64,000 nucleotides of DNA from Entrophospora sp. SA101 (taxonomy: Eukaryota; Glomeromycota; Glomeromycetes; Entrophosporales; Entrophosporaceae): the NCBI GenBank assembly GCA_958430865.1, contig CAUDNR010002802.1, forward strand, positions 1-64,000. Reading direction: 5' to 3'. Below, piece by piece: positions 12,779-25,086 of this stretch. The notes below the pieces were generated by a model. That model did no database searches. It was not told the DNA's origin and saw only the letters and a program-made list of their open reading frames with translations. The first letter of the stretch is position 1; every line of letters starts with the position of its first letter. A program made the position numbers and the translations under genes.

Positions 12779-12997
12779 TGTTAGCCAAAATTGCCCTCTC
12801 TTAACAAATGAATCCGAAATGCCGAAATAGATTTTCATCAACTTTATTACTTGTCAAAATTATATCCGAAATTATTTGAACACTTTAACTCAATAACCGA
12901 AATTCTGGGTAGTTTTTTTGTCTGTTGATATAAATGATATTGTAAATCCAAAATTGCTTGCCGAAATTAATTTTTTCAAAAACTATTTCGGCTAACA
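12779..12997. mobile_element. Inverted-repeat element ending TGTTAGCC (copy A, ~219 bp)
   Basis: The element begins TGTTAGCCAAAATTGCC and ends CTATTTCGGCTAACA, so the ends are inverted repeats. A diverged relative lies in opposite orientation at 23757-23967, which confirms that this is a family. I see no clear target duplication. Confidence 0.5.
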
Positions 12998-13985
12998 GAT
13001 CACGGGAACTTGGGGATAAATCGGAAATGACTTACAAATTATATTTGAAAGAATTTAACTATTCGTTTATTTCAAAGAAAACACGAAATTATTCTTCAAA
13101 ATAAACATCTTAATTATTTTTAGCAAGTATTAAATCAGAATTACTGGAAATAAAGGGAACTGTACGGTTGAACCTTTAGAACATATAAATAATGTTTTAA
13201 AGAAATTCTTTTGACGATAGAGCTAACCTTCATACTGCAAGGTAGGTGGCTTTTCTGGTTAATACCAATTGTTCACGTTAATAGCCGAATTCGAGAGCTA
13301 CACTCGTCGAAAGCTTTTATATTCAATGCTCGTTAATTAGGTTATTTTAAACAATTCTCCTGCTTTACAGAACTCCTTTAAACCGCTTAATGCTTTAACA
13401 CAATACAACATGTGATAACGAATGGCTTAGTTAATAAATGTCAGTACTTTATATTTCATTAACTGGTAACCACTTTAACACTTTACATTGACTCAAGCTC
13501 TTTTACAAAAACACAAACAAAACCTTTACACTTAACAAAAACTTGAACCAAAAATTCAACCTCGTTTTCTACCAAAGCAAATAACCAAATCTGAATTAAA
13601 CAAAACTTTAGAGTTCTGATGACGAATGGATAATTAAAGCCTATTGTTTAATTTCCAACCACAAAAGCGTTTTATTAAGCAAAACAAAACAAATGTTTTT
13701 TACAGAACAAGAAATAATTTAATTATTGATTTTCTACCTCTATTCTCATAAACAAGGCTCTGAAATGCCAATTAATTACTGGTTAATTAATTACTGATTA
13801 ATTAATCAACTTCTAATTAACTTCATTTTCCGTCCTTGTCATGAATTTCTTAATAATAATGACCTTTATCCTCACAACTTCAATTTTTTGTCCTTATCTT
13901 GTCTTTCGTTTTTTGGGGAGGAGCGATGTAATAATTTAATAACGAAAATAATTTTGATGTAACAAAGAGAATCTTTATTTTTCAT

Positions 13986-14014
13986 TATTTCTTTTCTTTT
14001 CTTTTCTTTTTTTT
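13986..14014. repeat. (TTTTC)n pyrimidine tract
   Basis: This is a short pyrimidine-only run of TTTTC units about 0.5 kb upstream of the kanadaptin start codon. It may be only low-complexity DNA. Confidence 0.5.
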
Positions 14015-14265
14015 TGAGTGAGGTATTGTTTGGTTGGAGAAAGTTTAGAACGTAAAGTATATATATATTTGTTGGAAAAAATTATCATCATCATCATTTG
14101 CGACTCGGTAGTTTTTTGTATTGGGACAGGCGGAAAGTTATTTTGTAAATTATTATATTACTTTATTTTTATAAAATTATATGAGCAGACAAAAAAAAAT
14201 TTATATACAACCAGCTTAGATTGATTTGTAAACAAACCAATGCGAGTTTGCAATCGACTAATAAA

Positions 14266-14274
14266 TATATAAAG
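14266..14274 (+). promoter_or_regulatory. TATA-like box upstream of kanadaptin
   Basis: TATATAAAG lies about 260 bases upstream of the ATG at 14531. A GTAAGT donor at 14402 and an AG at 14524-14525, six bases before the ATG, would remove a 5' UTR intron. That would bring the promoter and start codon to a normal distance. Inference only. Confidence 0.3.
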
Positions 14275-14530
14275 ACTAAATAGGATCGGTCACAAGTAAA
14301 TAAAAAGGAACTTTATAAAAGTCTTTGAACTTCATCAAATATACTTACAGATTCGCTGGAGCTTTCTAGGTATAAGGAAGAAGCAGTAAATGAGAATTAA
14401 AGTAAGTTCCTAAACCAAGCACCTAATTATTTACAATATTAGCTCAAAAGTATGGAAAGGCTTTAATTGGATACAAAAGTCGTCTCAATTAGTAAAATCT
14501 GCCGATCCTTATTATTTATTATAAGGCAAA

Positions 14531-17421
14531 ATGAGTTCAGAAAATGAACAACAGCAAGAACAGATTTCGCAAGATTCTAAACAATTTGAAGAAAATCTTG
14601 CAAAACAAAATAGCAACAATGATGATAACGACAAGTTGGAGAATTCTAACATCACCACAACTAGTACTAGTACCACACCCATAATATGTATTTATACATT
14701 ATCCTATTATAATTTAAACGTGATAAGTTTATAGATATGCTAAATTAATATTTTATAACAATTTAATTATTTGAAAGCATCTAAATTACCATCACCACCA
14801 GAAAAACCACAACAGAAACCACTAATATTACAGCAACAGCAACCACCGCCACCATTACAATATACAAAACCAGATTGGAGCGGATTGCCAAAAGATGATT
14901 ATTCATTTGAAGTAATTAAGAATGGAATAAGTTTAGAAATTATCGATTTTCCAAAATCAAAAGAATTTCTTGCAATTGGTAAATAGTTTTTTCTTTAAAC
15001 TATTTGATTTATCGATTTATCAAATTAATTAATGACTGATTCTTTGATTGACGCATTAAAGGGCGATTACCGACTTGTGATATTCCAATGGAACATCTTG
15101 TAAATTTCATATTATTTCTTATAAAATTAATTAATTCTTTTATAATAGCAATAATATATTTTTATTTAGTCAATATCCAGATACCATGCCGTGCTTCAAT
15201 TCAATAACAAAGGTAAATACTAACAATGACGATGATTTTCTCCATTACTCAAACTTCTCACAAAATTCAAATCAATCAATACAGGAGAACTTTTAATATA
15301 TGATTTGGAAAGCGCACATGGTACAATTTTGAATAAACGATTGTTACCGTCAAAATCATACACGAAACTTTGTGTTGGTGATCAATTAAAATTTGGTCAA
15401 AGTACTCGAACATGTATTTTATTAGGTCCTGAAAATCAACAACAACAACAAAAACCTGGGTTAAAAGTTATACCAAAATCAACATTATTACCTAAAACTA
15501 TAGATACTGGAGTTACTTGGTAAATAAAATATTTTTATGTTTATTAGTAAAGATATGTGAAATAGTTACTTATGAATATATCAATTAATTATAGGGGTTT
15601 TGGAGAAGATGCAGAAGATGAAGGTGAAGTTATAATGGCAAACGCTAAAAATTCATGGATAAAGAATGAAAATGCGTATTATTACAAAGATCCAAAAAAA
15701 GCTATAAGAAACTGGTTAGAGGTAACATTATTTATGTGAAAAAGGGATTTATTATAAAGATGTATCACGTAGATAATATATATATATATATATATATGTA
15801 ATCAATTTTTTTTAGAATCGAGGTTATGATTTAGAATTTGAAAGTGAACAAGAAGGAACTAAAAATAATGCGAAAACTTACTCAGTTCGGTATGTATCCT
15901 AGCTATTTATTTATTTAATTATTTATGAATTTTTGTTATTATAGTTGAAAATAAATCATATAAAATATATTTGTTTAGCGTACGACTACCTGATGTTGAA
16001 GATGAATTTGGACCAGTTTATGGAATAGGTTCTAATATTAAAAAAAGGTTTATATTATATACTTTAATAGTCAATAATCAATAATGATAATGATGATCAT
16101 AGAGGATAAACTATTAAATCTACAATAATATATTTATTTTAGAGAAGCAGAAAGGCTAGCAGCAATTGATGCATGTGAAAAATTAGATATGTTGGGAATT
16201 TTACGTGGTAGCCAAGATGAAGCAGGTACATAAATAAATATGCATGCTCGTGCTAATTATGCCTCTCCTAGACCCCAATTCACATTCCTATATCTCTGTA
16301 GCCATATTTACTAATTTATTTTTCTCATAATTCATACATACTCGAAATTATAATTAATTAATTAGCGTTGAGAAAACAAAGACTTAAACGATTATTAGAT
16401 GATGGTAATGATGATGATATTGATAGTTTTTATGATAGAACTGATCAAGGTAATTAGAAAATTTATTCAATTATTTTTATCACAAAAACAACCTTATTGA
16501 TTCTTCACAACCTTAAATTTTTTTAGCTGAAAGAAGCAAAGCAAAAAAATTAAAACAACCACAACCACCTAAAAAAGTCGAGACATTTGAGTCATTGACA
16601 GAACAATATGAAGAGATTACATTGAAAATTAAAGAATTACAAGATAAAATTTCTTTAGCTTCTAAAAAAGTAAAAACAGATGGAAATGATAATGGTGTTG
16701 ATGATGATTTAGATTCATATATGAATTCAATTAATGATGATCTTGAAATTGAATCAAAAACTGAATTGGAAAATTCATTAAATGGTTTATTAAAGGTATT
16801 TTAATTAATGGGCCAGCCAATTGGTATATTTATTAATTAATTGCGTAAAAGTACTTTATGTATGTTTATGTTAACGTTACATTTACATTATACTGTAGCA
16901 AGAACAAAAGCTTGCTAAATTAATTGAAATTACACGACCGTTTGATATAAAAACAACAAATAATTTAAATGATACTAAAAATATTATTGAAAAAGAAAAA
17001 GAAGAAAAGATAAATGAAAATCCTTTAGAAAATCAAGATAAATCATCAGTGATACAAGTTTCAAATAATGAGGATGATGTGCCAATAGAAAATAATGCAA
17101 CAGAATTAGCAACAGCAGAAGAAACTTCAACGAACAATAAAAAAACTAAAAAAATTAAATTTAAAGCGAATGTTCCAATGACATTAGAACAGCATCAAGA
17201 ACAATTAAAAATTTATGAAGATAATAATGAACTTGAATTGGAAGATGCGACTACTTGGGAACCACCTAATGATCAATTAGGCATCTATTATTTATATTTA
17301 TGTGTGTTATATCTATTCGCTCGCCCACGCCCGTCAATATATTGATTGGTTTATATTTAATATTTTTACATTTGTTTTAGGTGATGGAAAAACTTTTTTG
17401 AATGAAAAATTTGGATATTGA
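14531..17421 (+). CDS. Kanadaptin-like FHA-domain protein (SLC4A1AP homologue)
   Basis: Thirteen coding exons: 14531-14687, 14778-14978, 15062-15099, 15170-15212, 15285-15519, 15595-15721, 15816-15889, 15979-16047, 16143-16225, 16366-16449, 16527-16795, 16899-17280 and 17381-17421 (1803 nt, 600 aa). A Gln/Pro-rich N-terminus precedes an FHA domain (about residues 93-195). Its phosphopeptide-binding signature is GRLPTCDI, SISRYHAVL (133-141) and an HGT turn. A dsRBD-like segment follows (about 240-320, YYYKDPKKAIRNWLENRGY). After it come an acidic coiled-coil region and the family's diagnostic C-terminus GDGKTFLNEKFGY. Kanadaptin is a nuclear protein in animals, with proposed links to splicing and transport; its fungal role is unclear. 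The last intron appears to use a GC donor (AG|GCATCT). The gene converges on Rab5, 392 bp away. Confidence 0.88.
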
Positions 17422-17813
17422 TTAAACAATATAGTATGAGACGGAAGAATATTTTTTTGGTTATTATAATATTAACACTTGGTAAATATTGATCTGCTCA
17501 AAAGTAAAAAAACATTAAATAAAACGACGTTATATAATTTCCCGACAAACAAATCAACCAACCAATCCTAATAACATTAATAATAAAAATATATGACAAC
17601 TTTTATTTATTTGTATGTGACGAATCAATTAAAGTAAATAGTAATAATAATAATGTTGTTGTTCATATATATTTTTAAAAAAAAAAAAGTAATAATAAAT
17701 TTCTTCTACTTTATAAAATAATAGTATCAGTAACAACTTGTATGTTTATATTTCATTTATTTAGGTTTATTTATTTACGTTTATTTATTTATATTTATTT
17801 ATATAGTTCATGA
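17422..17813. other. Shared 3' region between kanadaptin and Rab5
   Basis: This 392-bp AT-rich spacer lies between two convergent genes, so both 3' UTRs lie here and may overlap. It includes AATAAAA-like polyadenylation signals on both strands and a degenerate (TTTA)n tract at about 17753-17806. No gene is seen. Confidence 0.5.
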
Positions 17814-19401
17814 TTAACAATTACAAGCAGTATTTGGTGGTGGCGGACGTGATAAATCAACTCCGCCTCTAGGATGTAATCCGGATCTTCCACGTGAATT
17901 AGCAGCTAATTGATCAAGAGGTAATCTCTTTGCTGTAAAGTCGATTTGGGAGATAAATAAAAATCATTTTTGGTTTGTAATTATAATTATTATAACATTA
18001 ATTGTAATTATGATAATAATTTTAATGATTACTTACCTATTGATGTGAATAATTCACGAACATTGTGAGATGTTTTAGCTGAAGTTTCAAAAAACAAAAG
18101 TCCTGCACTATCTGCATAAGCTTTAGCTTCCTGTGATATGTAAACAGTTATTATATATTTGTTGTAGTTTATGTAATATAATTGCCATTATAATAATATC
18201 ATTAAAAAAATTAAATAATATACTTCAGTTTCAATTGCTCTACGTGAGCTCAAATCACATTTATTTCCTGCAAGTGCAATAATAATATTTGGATCGGCTT
18301 GTCTCTGTAATTCTTTTACCCATGCTTTAGCTTTCTCGAGAGAAGACTGCCCAATTAATTGGTTTAATTAATTAGTAATGGATACATAAATAAACAATAT
18401 ACATATAAAATAATACTTTTAAAATACATACTGCTTGAGATATATCATATACTACTACAGCACAATTTGCATTTCTATAATACATTGGAGCCAAACTCTG
18501 ATTGATTGTGGATTGGATCGGATTGGATAGAGATAGAGAGAATCATAATAATAATATAATAAAGAACTCTTTCAGTCAGACAATGTACTACTCATTTTTT
18601 GTTTTCACGCACACACCGAAATTAATTAATTAATACTATTATTATTTAATAATTATTTTAATATGATTTAATTTCTTATTTTATTTTCACCTTGTAACGT
18701 TCTTGGCCTGCTGTGTCCCTTATGTTTATGTGATTTTTTTAAAAAAGAAAAGAATGAAAAAGAAAGGGCAAGATTTAAATGAATTTTAAATAAATAATTA
18801 ACATTAATCAATAAAGCAATAAAAAATGTTAAAGAATCCACCATTGATCATTGAATTCTTACCAAATTTCGAATTTAACTGTCGTCTTATCATCAATATT
18901 AATTGTTTGCGTAAGGAATGCCGCTAATTAAAAAAAAAATTATTATTAACTGTATGAAAATTTTCATTAAAAAAATAAACAATATATTTTACCTCCAATT
19001 GTACTTTCTTTATAATCTTCAAATTGGTCTTTAACAAATCGCATCACCAAACTACAAATATTTTGATTAGATATTACTATCGTCAATTTCTTAATTAATA
19101 CACACCAAAATCACACAAACCTTGATTTACCAACCGCTGATTCTCCTATATATTAAAAAAGTACAAATTATTATATTTAATAGCATGTTATAATTATTGC
19201 AATTATTGTAATTGTGGAATGGTAATTCATTCAATTGCGTTGTAATTGCAACAATTACAGCAACGACATTAATTGGGAGAATTATTAAAATAAGATCGTG
19301 CCAGAAATAAACTGAACCACTATACCCAATAAAACAAGCTTGAATTGAAAAAGCTTATTAGGTGCTTGAGGATTTTGTCTGTTGGGTGTTGGAGATGCCA
19401 T
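17814..19401 (-). CDS. Rab5-family small GTPase
   Basis: Nine exons on the minus strand: 19401-19326, 19145-19121, 19051-18993, 18923-18863, 18718-18691, 18497-18432, 18346-18224, 18130-18037 and 17932-17814 (651 nt, 216 aa, the usual Rab5 length). Visible motifs are the P-loop GESAVGKS (26-33), switch-I Thr51 in [29 protein letters not shown] (74-91), NKCD (133-136) and ETSAK (161-165). The C-terminal Cys-Asn-Cys (214-216) is the double geranylgeranylation site. AAFLTQT and the [10 protein letters not shown] switch II are typical of the Rab5/Ypt5/Vps21 branch, which controls early endosome fusion and endocytic traffic on the cytosolic membrane face. All introns are GT-AG. No catalytic residue is missing. 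Confidence 0.93.
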
Positions 19402-19739
19402 ATTGTTAAATTCAAGTAGCAGTAGCAGTAGTAATTGCGGTAGTTAAGTAGTAAATTAGTAGTTAGGTATTTGGAATTTTTCTTTTTTTAAAAAAAAAAA
19501 GTAAGTTTTACAAGTGATAAAGGAAACAAGACAAGTAAAAAAATAATTGTTTTTTCTTATTTTTATTATTATTATTATTTATAATATTAAATTTCTTTTT
19601 TTTCTAATTATCACATAAATGTTCCACGGCTATTTCCCATATAAGTATGTGACAACTATTATATGGCATAGTAATAGTTAAGTTATAAGTGAACATTATG
19701 TCACAATACACACAATGGTATCACATGATTGAATCATAT
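19402..19739. other. Rab5 upstream region
   Basis: This stretch holds the presumed Rab5 promoter and 5' leader, with AGT/AGC trinucleotide runs at 19411-19465 and an ATT run near 19560. No other gene is seen. Confidence 0.4.
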
Positions 19740-21209
19740 ATGGATTTCAAGGCTCAAAATTCAATCATCACCATTGTACATGTTTTGGATTGCTTCTCTC
19801 GCCTTTACTTTCTCAATTGTTTAAGCTTTATTTGGCTTGTTTTGGCTTGTTTTCTGTTTTTGAGCTTGGACTGCCATCTGTTTTTCTGCTCAGTTAATTC
19901 TTGAATAATTTTCTCCTGTTTAATTAATTCGGGTTTTTGCTTCTCTATTCTTTAACTTTATTTGGAAGTTCCTGAATAAGTTTTTATTATTTAAATATTT
20001 TAGTTACTGTTTTAATTGAACAATATTACTCTTTAATTGTTGATTATTGCTTCTTTTCTCTTTTGCTTTTTGTTCATTATCATAGTCATTCTCTAAATCT
20101 TTTATTTTTATTCTTTAACTTCCAATATTGTTGATTATTGTTATCTATAATCAGCTTGCATCTTCATTTCTTTCCTTTAACACCTTCTTTCCCTGTTTTT
20201 GGTTTTCATACAGTTTGTTTTATCATATTACTGTCTTACTTCCTGAAGTTTAGTATCTATTTATTTTCATGATCAATTTTTGCATTGTCTTTTCCTTTTT
20301 GACCTCTTAATAAATTGGTCATGTTTATATTTGTATTGCTTTAGTTTCGTTGCAGATCCACTTGACTCATATTCTAATTGGTTAGTTTCATCTTGAATTT
20401 CCTGTTTTTTTGTTCTTCACTTGATTTCTTCTTATTCAGGATTATTCAATGATTTGTTCAAGTTCTCAATTTCTTGCTTGAAATTTGTCATCTCACCTTT
20501 CAAATCACTTATTTCTCTATTCTTTTCATTTAATTGCTAATATAAACTTCTATTTCACTAGCTAAATTTGATAATTATTTTGTAAATTGTCATGATTTAC
20601 TTGTAATTGATTTTTTTTATTAGTTAGTTGTTATCAATTTGGTTGCCATTTACTTTCTTCATTTCATTGATTAATTTCTCATCTTATCAAATAGTTCATT
20701 TCTTCTTTTCTTTGGACACCCTCACTATCTAATTGTCTTTTATAACAGTCATCTTCTCTTAAATTTTCAATATCCTGATGAGCTAAACATTTGCTTCATT
20801 TAGTTCTGCTTGCTTCTCTGCTGATTTTCTTTGGAGGAAATTTGCTCCCTGCATTTGCTCTTGCTTTGATTGCATCTGATTTTCAAATTTTTGCCTTTCT
20901 TTATAAATGATACACTGTGTCATTTTTAATTTGATTTGGATCAACACTTTCTGGCTCTATTTCTGTTCCATCTAAAACACTAAACCAATGAAAATCTTTC
21001 CTTTCAAATTCTTTCAATTTATTAGCATAACTAAGTAAGTTAGTTTCATCAGATAAATATCTTTCCATGCTGTAATGTAATTATCAGGTTCATAACTTCA
21101 AATTTCCAAAGTATTTTCTATTGAATAGCCAATATTGTCAATGTTATAATCATTTGGAGAAATTTAGAGAATTCTTTAGCAAATTGGATTATTTGTTTGG
21201 AGGTTCCAT
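19740..21209 (-). pseudogene. Decayed coiled-coil protein gene
   Basis: Minus-strand translation from an ATG near 21209 gives peptide stretches that are clearly protein-like but jump between frames and meet many stops. Examples are RYLSDETNLLSYANKLKEF, FSVLDGTEIEPESVDPNQIK and MQSKQEQMQGANFLQRKSAE. The downstream two-thirds is rich in Gln, Glu, Lys, Asn and Leu, as expected for a long coiled coil. I do not recognise the family. Position beside a protease remnant and MITEs suggests it was part of a mobile element or a lineage-specific expanded family. An identical copy is at 53876-55345. Confidence 0.5.
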
Positions 21210-21651
21210 AGCAAAAGTTATTATTATAATAAATTTTTTTGAGTAACAATCCCTGTAAAATATGTTACACGTGTTTTGGTATATAAATTAAAAAATTTCA
21301 AGCCTTTGTATCTCATTTTTTTACTGGCTTATTTTTTCACCAGTATAATCCTTATGGCATAAACACATATTATGCAAAAATCTCAATTTGATCAGAGGGC
21401 ACTTAAGCTATCTTTTGCTAGAGAACCTCCAAGTGTTATTATTTATTTAAAAGGATGGTGGTTGCTGTCACTCTAGTTCTTAGAAACTTGTTTGTTTAAT
21501 TTTTGACTTTATTTGTATTTACATAACAACTAACAAATTTCAAAATTATCATCATCTCTTAATGTTACCCTGATATGAAAAGTATTGTTTCTTTGTAGGA
21601 AGTATTTAATGAAAGACACTAATAAATTGATCTTATCATATCTTTTTGTAG

Positions 21652-21956
21652 GGATTTAATCAGAAGCATGTAAGACCTATTGAGGAAGCATTTATAGAAA
21701 ATGAAATGAAGACCCTAGAATACATCTCTCAGATGAAATGCAAGATCAGAAGAAGAGCAAAATATCATAAAGTCTTAAAACAATTGAAAATCATTTGTTA
21801 CACAGTTATAAACAGTTGTAAAAAGTGGGTGCTATCTTTTGAGACTTTATTATTATGGTATTTGAAGTTGAAGAAAAACAAATAAAAATATTAGATTCAA
21901 TTGATGATGAATAACTTCAGGAAGAAATGAAATCATCAAATAACCACTTAAATAAG
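21652..21956 (+). pseudogene. Ulp1/C48-like cysteine protease fragment (decayed)
   Basis: One frame is open from 21652 for about 75 codons and reaches KKWVLSF. The next frame then continues as VFEVEEKQIKILDSIDDE before a stop. A W-V-L strand followed about 20 residues later by a K-I-x-DS strand is the layout around the catalytic His of Ulp1/C48 SUMO proteases, which are often carried by Mutator-type and other fungal transposons. Here the position usually holding His is Lys, and there is a frameshift plus stops, so the fragment should be inactive. No Cys-box is seen downstream. Confidence 0.35.
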
Positions 21957-22599
21957 GTAATTGCTACATTCAAGATTTAATGTTATAATACGCTTGTTAT
22001 GTTGATTTTTAATAATCTATTTATTTAAGAATTAAAGAATTCTTCCTGATTATTTAAATAAAATATTATATAATATTTTATAGACCAGGGTACTGAGGCA
22101 TTTTAGATTGATCCATGAAACATTGTATAGAAAAAATACCTGATAACCATTTGATATTGTTTGCTGTGAATGAATTCTCTAAAAAATTCCTGAAACTCTA
22201 CAGGAATACTTTAATAATGGTTGTAATATTACATTAAGTGATGAGTACAAAAAGCTCAGTATAAATACTCAATACTTGTAGGTTTTGTTAACTTGATATA
22301 TATAAATATTATTTGAAGAGCTAATTTTATTTTTTTATTATTGCATAGAAAACCAAACATGGACTGTCTAAAAAATTGTTCTGACAATGTTCTAAAAATG
22401 ACTTTTCTATTTTCCTTATATAAAAGTATTGTTAATAAAAACTTCGTACATGGTTGATGGTAAGTTACTCTATATTGTTTTTACACAAAAAAAGGCAGAA
22501 TAATAATTTATATCCTTCACAACTTTGTTTATAGGCGAGAGATTAAAGATGGGAACTGCAATTAGCCACTATTCAATTTTCATATGCCACAATTAGTCA

Positions 22600-22978
22600 C
22601 AATCAGTATCAACACAAGAGGAGAGGATATAATAATAAAAATCTTTTCCTTAGGGCCATAAAGTGAATATGATTAGTAAATTTACAAAAACTCCTATACA
22701 AGTGGAAGCTTTATTTGGTGAAGTTAGTGGAGAAATAAGTCCTTTTTGGCCTGCCAGTAGCATCAACCAAAAAACAATTTTTAATATAGACTTTTGTATG
22801 GAATTCACTAACTTATATAATTTTTGTTAACACAAGGTTTTGACATCAATTTATATGGTATGAAATGGCAAGATGGAATTTATTTCATTGGGTTGATTGA
22901 TCAGGCCATTTTACTTTTAACAGAAGATGATTCTGGTATGATTGAAGGTATATATTGTATGCTCAAAGGAACTTGAAA
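22600..22978 (+). pseudogene. Unrecognised gene fragment, two exon-like pieces
   Basis: The first piece encodes a peptide including TPIQVEALFGEVSGEISPFW and ends at a stop. After a possible intron acceptor near 22835 a second piece reads GFDINLYGMKWQDGIYFIGL and LLLTEDDSGMIEGIYCMLKG. Both look like real protein sequence interrupted by decay. It may belong with the protease fragment upstream. Function unknown. Confidence 0.3.
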
Positions 22979-23756
22979 GTATGTAGTGATTATTTTTCTA
23001 ATATTGTGGTGATCAATTCAACTAATCTAATGCTTTGCAGATTAAATTAAAGCAACAAAAAAGACTATGAAATTATTAAAATTAAAAACAAATGAAGATA
23101 CCTTGCACCTGAGACATCCCCACAATTGAATATCAATAGGCCTTCATAATTATTTTTAAAATTTTAAAAAGAATATGTTTATACTACTGTTTTCAATCAA
23201 AAAAAATATAATAATAAATAAAAAATAATTTCTGTTATAATGTGGTCTTTGCTTAAGCAGTGTTAATAATATTATTTTTTTTTCATTCTTTAAACTGCAT
23301 CAGAAAAATATTCATATTGTGACACAATGTTCACTTTGTTGGATTTTGTTGCAACATCCCCATTTTATATTTAATGTAAAATTAAAAATATTTGGGTTTG
23401 GCCAAATTTAGAACAATTTTTGTTGAATATTATAAATTTAGCAAACCAAATTACTTGTGAACATAGTAAAATACATATACCAAAAGAAGTTCTTCTAAAA
23501 ATCTTTCAATTACATTAAAGCTAGAGACCTAATCCATCAATTAATATTGCCTAGTTCTTGAGTTATATACTTTTAAAGGTTGTACAAAATTTAGGAGGTT
23601 TGCACCATAGATAAAACATAAGTCCTGAAAAAATTTAATCCTTTATTTTTAAAGGAAAATCTGCACCAAAGGAATTCATTTCTCTGGCAAACATTTATCC
23701 AAAAAAATTTAATTGCTGATGCATGAATGAATGAGAGAAAAGATCTACATCAAGGA

Positions 23757-23967
23757 TGTTAGCCAAAATGGTTTTTGAAAATAGCAATTTTAGCAAGCAA
23801 TTTCGGAATTACAATATTCTTTATACCAATAGACATAAAAAAATACCCAGAATTTCGGCTATTGAGTTAAAGTGTTCAAATACTTTTGGATATAATTTTG
23901 GTAACTATTAAAAACTATTTCAGCATTTCGGATTTAGTGTCAATTAAGAGAGGCAATTTCGGCTTAA
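23757..23967. mobile_element. Inverted-repeat element ending TGTTAGCC (copy B, reverse orientation)
   Basis: It starts TGTTAGCCAAAATGG and ends AGGCAATTTCGGCTTAATC. Reverse-complemented, its body aligns with 12779-12997, including the shared 'CCCAGAATTTCGG...TATTGAGTTAAAGTGTTCAAA' region (given here in parts). The right terminus has drifted (GGCTTAATC against GGCTAACA). It is a non-autonomous transposon relic. Confidence 0.5.
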
Positions 23968-24134
23968 TCTGTATTTTTATAATAAATTTTGGGGCAAAAT
24001 TGCTAATTGTCAAAAAATTGTACTATTCTTTTTGTGCTACCGGATGACATTAATAAAGTTAATCTCAAAAAACAATTATATCCAAAATGTTAACATAGTT
24101 TGTGTGATGAACAAAGATTTTTCTATATATGTAG

Positions 24135-24176
24135 GATGTGCAGATTTTGGATTAGCAGTTAATAAAGACCATTCTG
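24135..24176 (+). pseudogene. Possible protein-kinase DFG exon fragment
   Basis: Between an AG acceptor (24133-24134) and a GT donor (24177) lie 42 bases that translate as GCADFGLAVNKDHS. ADFGLA matches the DFG magnesium-binding motif of protein kinases. No flanking kinase subdomains were found, so this is either a relic or chance. Confidence 0.2.
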
Positions 24177-24861
24177 GTAACACGAATTTTTAACCCATGC
24201 AATTGTTGATTGACCAATCAAAATCATGAATTTGATAATGTAAAAATAAATATGTTGGTTTGATTCATTTTGTCAAAATCATTTCATCAACAATTGTTTC
24301 ATTAACAAATAGTTCAAATTTAAGAAGTTGGAAGCAACAATGTGGCAAACCTTTGAAATAGTCCAATAAATTAAATTATACTACTCAAAAATGTATTTAA
24401 AGGGTTGGTTTTCAACTTGGTTGAAGAATAACTCTCTTTCTAACTCTTCTCTTGATCATATCTCTCAATATGATCAAAATAACCTTGATATAATGAATGT
24501 TGATGAAATGATTGTAAATGTGACCAATTTAAGATATATAATTAAGACAAAACATGAATGATATATGAAAAAAACAAATTTAATAAAAACAAAATTTTAC
24601 AACTCAAAAAAAAAATGTTTTGTTTGCATATTTTAATAAAATTTCCATAGTTGTTGCATCATCTGTTGCAGATTCAACATTAACTGGATCATTAACTGTA
24701 TTTTCATTATTTCAATAAATTCATTTTCATTTAATCTTTTCATCATACTTTTTTTTAGTGCAATAACATTTTTTTTTGATTTTGACTTGAAGATAGTCCA
24801 AGATATCAAACATTTAGATTGGCATTTTTGTAGACAATGATTGTGATAATCATGTCCACAT

Positions 24862-25086
24862 TAAGGTTTCCAGTCTAAACTATTTTGAAAAAAAGTAGCT
24901 TTGACAATAGTTTGGGCTTCTCAATAATTTTTTATAAGAGTGAACATGAAAAAAATAAATCAACCTATTTTAATTTAATTAATTTAAAATAATTTCGCCT
25001 GATTTTGGCCTATAAAAATTAATTTTTGCTCAAAGTGTTTTGGCAATTTCAACTACTAAGAAAAGTAATTTTGATCAGAAACCTTA
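24862..25086. mobile_element. 225-bp MITE, hAT-type, 8-bp target duplication GTCCACAT
   Basis: The ends are inverted repeats TAAGGTTTCCAG (left) and CAGAAACCTTA (right). They are flanked by a perfect 8-bp direct repeat GTCCACAT at 24854-24861 and 25087-25094. Eight-base duplications are the hAT signature. Removing the element and one duplication restores a continuous RING-like reading (CGHDYH) on the minus strand, so it inserted into that gene. Confidence 0.7.

Larger units (their letters stand above)
9969..14530. other. 4.6-kb gene-poor region
   Basis: No complete gene is supported. It contains a pogo/Tc1-like MITE (11504-11616), a TGTTAGCC-ended element (12779-12997) and a (TTTTC)n tract near 13986-14014. 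An exon-like fragment at about 11118-11195 (plus) encodes a charged peptide including LLERQRKSPDEIILRLKRRF with no partner. A somewhat more GC-rich stretch at 12.1-12.6 kb is open for over 70 codons in one frame but has no start codon and no recognisable motif. Confidence 0.5.
22979..24599. other. Gene-free repeat-rich stretch
   Basis: The stretch contains the second TGTTAGCC-ended element (23757-23967) and a 14-residue kinase-like exon fragment (24135-24176). The rest is AT-rich with no supported coding sequence. Confidence 0.4.
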
